From Verrucomicrobiota bacterium (GTDB lineage: Bacteria; Verrucomicrobiota; Kiritimatiellia; JAAZAB01), in assembly GCA_018896395.1 (NCBI GenBank), contig JAHIMN010000179.1, positions 1 to 7,296 on the forward strand: a DNA stretch of 7,296 nucleotides. The letters run 5' to 3'. A model generated the notes under the pieces. It was not told the origin of the DNA. It did no database searches and saw only the letters and a list, made by a program, of their open reading frames with translations. Every line of letters starts with the position of its first letter. Positions within the stretch are counted from its first letter, which is position 1. Position numbers and translations under genes: made by a program. Positions 6,923-7,296 of the stretch are shown piece by piece.

Positions 6923-7296
6923 GTGGGCGACTCCACAACAATATTGCCCGTCAACCGGTCGAGCCGTTCCAGAACGGCGAATACGATTGGCGCCAAAATC
7001 ATGCCGAGCAGGGCGGTGCCGATGGCCTTGAGCGCGATCCAGAACCACGATACTTCCCGCAGGCTCTCCTCGCTGATCAGCAATATTGCATAGAGGCCGA
7101 ACGTAAGTCCCAAGCCGGCCAAGAGGCCGAACACCATGTGCGTCACGCCCCGGGCGCTAAAGACTACGTCGCGGTAAAGCCATGCGACGATCCCCAGCAC
7201 GCAAAAGACAGCGGTGGAATAGCCCATCGGCAGGGCTTCGAGACTGTCGCACAGCAGACCGCCGGCGATGGCCGCCGTCACCAGCAGTGAGAGCGA
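6919..7296 (-). CDS. mreD: Rod shape-determining protein MreD (5' end cut off by window)
   Basis: MreD is an integral membrane protein of the elongasome that links MreC to the wall synthases. The visible 125 residues are the C-terminal part. The frame continues through the right edge, so the in-frame GTG at 7281 is not the true start, and roughly 30-50 residues are probably missing compared with the usual ~160-170. About four hydrophobic segments are visible. GGLLCDSLEALPMGYS resembles the conserved GxxxDxxxxxPxG loop after an early membrane segment in the MreD family. The last hydrophobic segment ends in VLERLDRLTG. Sequence conservation in MreD is low, so the assignment rests on this motif, the topology and the position directly before PBP2 and RodA. 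mreB and mreC would be expected just beyond the right edge. Confidence 0.88.
   Translation of the reverse strand, partial: SLSLLVTAAIAGGLLCDSLEALPMGYSTAVFCVLGIVAWLYRDVVFSARGVTHMVFGLLAGLGLTFGLYAILLISEESLREVSWFWIALKAIGTALLGMILAPIVFAVLERLDRLTGNIVVESPT
6922..6937 (-). promoter_or_regulatory. PBP2 translation start region with small hairpin
   Basis: On the minus strand TGTGG, a 6-base loop (AGTCGC) and CCACA form a perfect 5-bp stem. It includes part of the GGAG ribosome site and touches the ATG at 6922. The structure lies in the last codons of mreD. Ribosomes finishing mreD would melt it, which would couple PBP2 translation to mreD. A stem this short can occur by chance. Confidence 0.25.

Noticed and set aside
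6923..7048. N-terminal extension of PBP2 to 7048
   Set aside because: The extra 42 residues overlap mreD, are Arg-rich and non-hydrophobic, and would displace the membrane anchor from the N-terminus.

Overview
The window is bacterial. All convincing genes lie on the minus strand, so the biological order runs from the right edge (7296) to the left edge (1). The DNA is fairly GC-rich by eye and coding is dense. The elongasome genes (MreD, PBP2, RodA) indicate a walled bacterium that elongates as a rod. MreD and a secreted enzyme with a Sec-type signal peptide fit a Gram-negative-type cell. The combination of a cell-shape operon ending in an RNase E/G gene, next to a large secreted sugar-enzyme-like protein, suggests the PVC superphylum (Kiritimatiellota, Lentisphaerota or Verrucomicrobiota). 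That placement is an impression, not proof.

Right part (7296 to 2318): a tight operon, mreD (5' end cut off) > mrdA/PBP2 > rodA > rng. The first two junctions are 4-base ATGA overlaps, and rng begins 28 bases after the rodA stop (10 if an upstream ATG is used). MreD is a membrane scaffold of the elongasome. PBP2 and RodA form its transpeptidase/glycosyltransferase pair. The fourth gene encodes a compact RNase E/G-type endoribonuclease with its catalytic Asp pair, zinc-link CPxC motif and S1 domain, but without the long degradosome scaffold of E. coli RNase E.

Middle (2317 to 2074): a 244-base gap that is AT-rich in its central part. It holds a good sigma70-type promoter pointing left, a perfect 12-base palindrome just after the expected transcription start, a possible 4-codon leader ORF with a strong ribosome site, and no visible intrinsic terminator.

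Left part (2073 to 1): one uninterrupted 691-codon frame that runs off the left edge without a stop, so it is easily missed by ORF callers that need a stop codon. It encodes a secreted multidomain protein: signal peptide, two probable beta-sandwich regions, then a probable TIM barrel with a DGIRWD motif reminiscent of clan GH-D glycoside hydrolases such as GH66. This is the least characterised gene in the window. I see no CRISPR array, mobile element, tRNA or rRNA, and no clear evidence of a new multi-gene system.
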